A DNA stretch of 64,000 nucleotides from Sphingobium sp. C100 (GTDB taxonomy: Bacteria; Pseudomonadota; Alphaproteobacteria; Sphingomonadales; Sphingomonadaceae): NCBI RefSeq assembly GCF_000508185.1, contig NZ_AYOY01000001.1, positions 1-64,000 on the forward strand, given 5' to 3'. Positions within the stretch are counted from its first letter, which is position 1. The number at the start of each line of letters is the position of its first letter. Under the pieces are notes generated by a model. That model was given only the letters and a program-made list of their open reading frames with translations. It was not told the origin of the DNA and did not search any database. The translations under genes and the position numbers were made by a program. This document shows, piece after piece, positions 61,976-64,000 of this stretch.

Positions 61976-62869
61976 ATGCAGACCGAAAATCTCCGTGATC
62001 TGAACGCCTTCGTCGCCGTCGCCAGGGAGGGCAGCTTCACCCGCGCCGCCGCGCGACTGGGGGTGTCGCAGTCGGCGCTGAGCCAGACCGTGCGCGCGCT
62101 CGAAGAGCGGGTCGGCATTCGTCTGCTCAACCGCACCACGCGCAATGTCTCGCCGACCGGGGCGGGGGAACGATTGCTGGCACGGGTCGGGCCTGCGCTG
62201 GAGGAGATCGATCTCGGTTTCGCCCAGCTTGGCGCTCTGATGGATCGTCCGGCGGGTACGATCCGCATTTCGGCCGATGAATATGCGATTGAAAATGTCC
62301 TGTGGCCGGCTCTGGAGGCGTTCCTTGTCGCCTTTCCCGAGATCAATATCGAACTGACGACCGATTATGGGCGGGCCGACATCGTGCGGGAGCGCCATGA
62401 TGCAGGCGTGCGCCGGGGCCAACTGGTTTCGAAGGACATGATCGCGCTGCGGATCGGACCGGATATCGGGATGAGCGTCGTCGGCGCTCCGTCCTGGTTC
62501 GCGGGTCGCAAACGACCGAAACGACCGCAGGATCTTTCCGACCATGCCTGCATCAACCTGCGCCTGCCCACCCATGGGGAATTGCTGGCATGGCGGTTCA
62601 GCAAGGCCGGTAAGGACATTGGCGTCACGTCCGAAGGACGGCTGATATTCACCAGCATATCCCAGGTGCGTCAGGCCTGTCTTGCGGGTTTCGGCCTGGC
62701 GTATCTGCCGCTCGATTATGTCTCAGTGCACATAGGCAGGGGGGAACTTGTCGAGGTTCTGGCCGACTGGCGCATGAGTTTCGAAGGCTATCACCTCTAT
62801 TATCCCAGCCGTCGCCAGCATCCACCGGCCTTCACCGCGCTGATCGACGCCTTGCGCTATCGCGGCTGA
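61976..62869 (+). CDS. LysR-type transcriptional regulator (AaeR/DsdC-like winged helix)
   Basis: A 297-residue regulator: LRDLNAFVAVAREGSFTRAAARLGVSQSALSQTVRALEERVGIRLLNRTTRNVSPTGAG is a textbook LysR DNA-binding domain, followed by a substrate-binding domain (from about residue 92). It differs strongly from the NodD-like regulator at 37000 and belongs to the large group that controls small adjacent operons. It is divergent from the Cys-nucleophile hydrolase gene and precedes a TonB receptor gene, both likely targets. Confidence 0.88.
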   Translation: MQTENLRDLNAFVAVAREGSFTRAAARLGVSQSALSQTVRALEERVGIRLLNRTTRNVSPTGAGERLLARVGPALEEIDLGFAQLGALMDRPAGTIRISADEYAIENVLWPALEAFLVAFPEINIELTTDYGRADIVRERHDAGVRRGQLVSKDMIALRIGPDIGMSVVGAPSWFAGRKRPKRPQDLSDHACINLRLPTHGELLAWRFSKAGKDIGVTSEGRLIFTSISQVRQACLAGFGLAYLPLDYVSVHIGRGELVEVLADWRMSFEGYHLYYPSRRQHPPAFTALIDALRYRG

Positions 62870-63010
62870 GCGGCTGTACGCCCTAACGACATGCAATATC
62901 GTGGTCCCAAGCGGGCGCAGCGCTAAAGGCTCAAATCCCACCCTAATACATTCGCCGCGTTCCGATCATTGAAGCAGATAAGGTCTGGCACAGATCGAGC
63001 CTGTAATGGC

Positions 63011-63032
63011 CCCCAATGTTGGGGACACGTCC
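63011..63032. promoter_or_regulatory. Overlapping short palindromes upstream of the last TonB receptor
   Basis: CCCCAA-TG-TTGGGG (63011-63024) runs into GGAC-AC-GTCC (63023-63032), about 90-110 bases before the receptor start. They look like operator sites, but no regulator can be assigned. Confidence 0.3.
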
Positions 63033-63122
63033 TCCTACGCCTTCCGTTCTATACAGAATGAGACAGCAGAGCGCTGACGGGCCAAGTAATGCCTGCTCGC
63101 TCGCATAAAAATGGGGGAGAGA

Positions 63123-64000
63123 GATGAAGATTTCGACATTGCTTTGCGGCGCCATGCTGACAATGCTGCCCAATTTCGCCATGGCCCAAGCCGACCCTGC
63201 TCAAAGCGAAGGGCAGAAAACGAGTGACTTTGGCGACATCATCGTAACGGCCCAGCGCCGCGCCGAACGGTTGGTCGATGTGCCGGTTTCCGTTAACGCG
63301 ATCAGCGCGGAAGAGATGCAGGTCAAGCAGATCAATTCCGTATTCGATCTTGGGAAATCCGTCACCAGCCTGCGTTTCGAGGGGCAGGCCCCCACCTTCA
63401 TGCCGACTCTGCGCGGTGTCGGCACGTTGCTGCTGAGCGGTTCTCTGGACGCGAGTGTGCCAGTCTATGTCGACGGCGTTTACCTGCCCAACACGCGCGG
63501 CATGAATTTCGATCTGCCCGGCGTGAACGGGATGCAGGTGCTCAAAGGACCGCAGGGTACCTTGTTCGGTCGTAACTCCACCGGTGGCGCGATCCTGATC
63601 ACCACGTCCGAACCTTCGGGAACGCTGACCGGTCGCTTCAAGATCGGCTATGCCAAATATGAAGACCTGCGGGTGCAGGGCTATCTGTCCGGTCCCATCA
63701 CCGACAATATTCGAGCCGGCCTGTCGGTCAGCTATCGCAAGTCGGATGGTTATACGAAGAATATCGTGACCGGTGCGGACGATGATGCGCGCGCCAAGAT
63801 GTTCAACATCCGCCCGGACATCCTGCTCACGAACAATGAGGGGCTTAGCGTCCGCCTGATTTATGAGCACAGCTATGCGTTCGACACCACTGCACTGGGA
63901 TTGAACAACCCGGACGGATTTGAAGGCATGACGGCGCTGGCCGCTCTTTTCGGTCTGGAAAAGCCGATCATCGCGACGAAGCCCTGGCAGACCTCCGCCA
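63123..64000 (+). CDS. TonB-dependent receptor, 3' end beyond the window
   Basis: The frame is open from ATG 63123 to the last base, giving 292 residues. A signal peptide (MKISTLLCGAMLTMLPNFAMAQ) is followed by the TonB-box region DFGDIIVTAQRRAERL, then the plug domain with LRGVGTLLLSG, VPVYVDGVYLP and VLKGPQGTLFGRNSTGGAILITT, and then early barrel strands. GGGGGAGAG is the ribosome-binding site. It has no STN domain. It is of the same general class as the receptor at 46285 but only moderately similar. It probably imports a substrate related to the adjacent LysR/hydrolase pair. Confidence 0.9.

Overview
The window is a GC-rich chromosomal segment that looks like a member of the Sphingomonadaceae (Sphingobium/Novosphingobium type). 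Three intact or partial plug-type TonB-dependent receptors, aromatic ring-hydroxylating dioxygenases, a FecI/FecR-type signalling module and many GTG or overlapping starts support this. The family is an inference from gene content, not from a marker gene. No rRNA gene, tRNA gene or CRISPR array was recognised.

Layout. (1) 3-2759: the end of a DUF58 gene, then SpoIIM-like and RDD-family membrane protein genes. A PilZ gene on the minus strand follows. (2) 3413-9065: ECF sigma factor, FecR, TonB receptor with an N-terminal signalling domain, and a histidine acid phosphatase, suggesting uptake and hydrolysis of an organophosphate such as phytate. (3) 9169-12706: membrane PQQ glucose-type dehydrogenase, a YdfG-like SDR and a small orphan gene. 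(4) 13183-17747: a five-gene envelope glycan or glycolipid cluster with two glycosyltransferases. (5) 17950-19902: arsR-arsC-acr3 arsenic resistance, minus strand. (6) 20876-32333: one long, mostly overlapping operon for Alternative Complex III (actA-F) and an A2-type caa3 cytochrome c oxidase with its Sco factor. An FdhF/YdeP-type molybdoprotein and a DUF4396 membrane protein follow it.

(7) 35899-52577 is the most interesting part: an apparently undescribed aromatic or alicyclic catabolic island. A minus-strand operon (42829 to 37955) encodes an extradiol dioxygenase, a C-C hydrolase-like alpha/beta hydrolase, a cis-diol dehydrogenase and a Rieske dioxygenase alpha/beta pair. A divergent plus-strand series (43084 to 52577) encodes a BKACE enzyme, an SMP-30 lactonase-like protein, a VanA-like Rieske oxygenase, a TonB receptor, a Tat-exported flavoprotein, a cytochrome c lipoprotein and a second flavoprotein. 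A LysR gene at 37000 sits at one edge, and a shared 13-bp T-N11-A palindrome (TATG-N5-CATA) lies in the key promoter regions.

(8) 53056-60150 is a 2364-residue autotransporter whose 5' half is clearly less GC-rich than its 3' half. IS5-family debris and a 40-bp palindrome follow. (9) 60970-64000 is a second small catabolic or uptake module: a Cys-nucleophile hydrolase divergent from a LysR regulator, then a TonB receptor cut by the window end.
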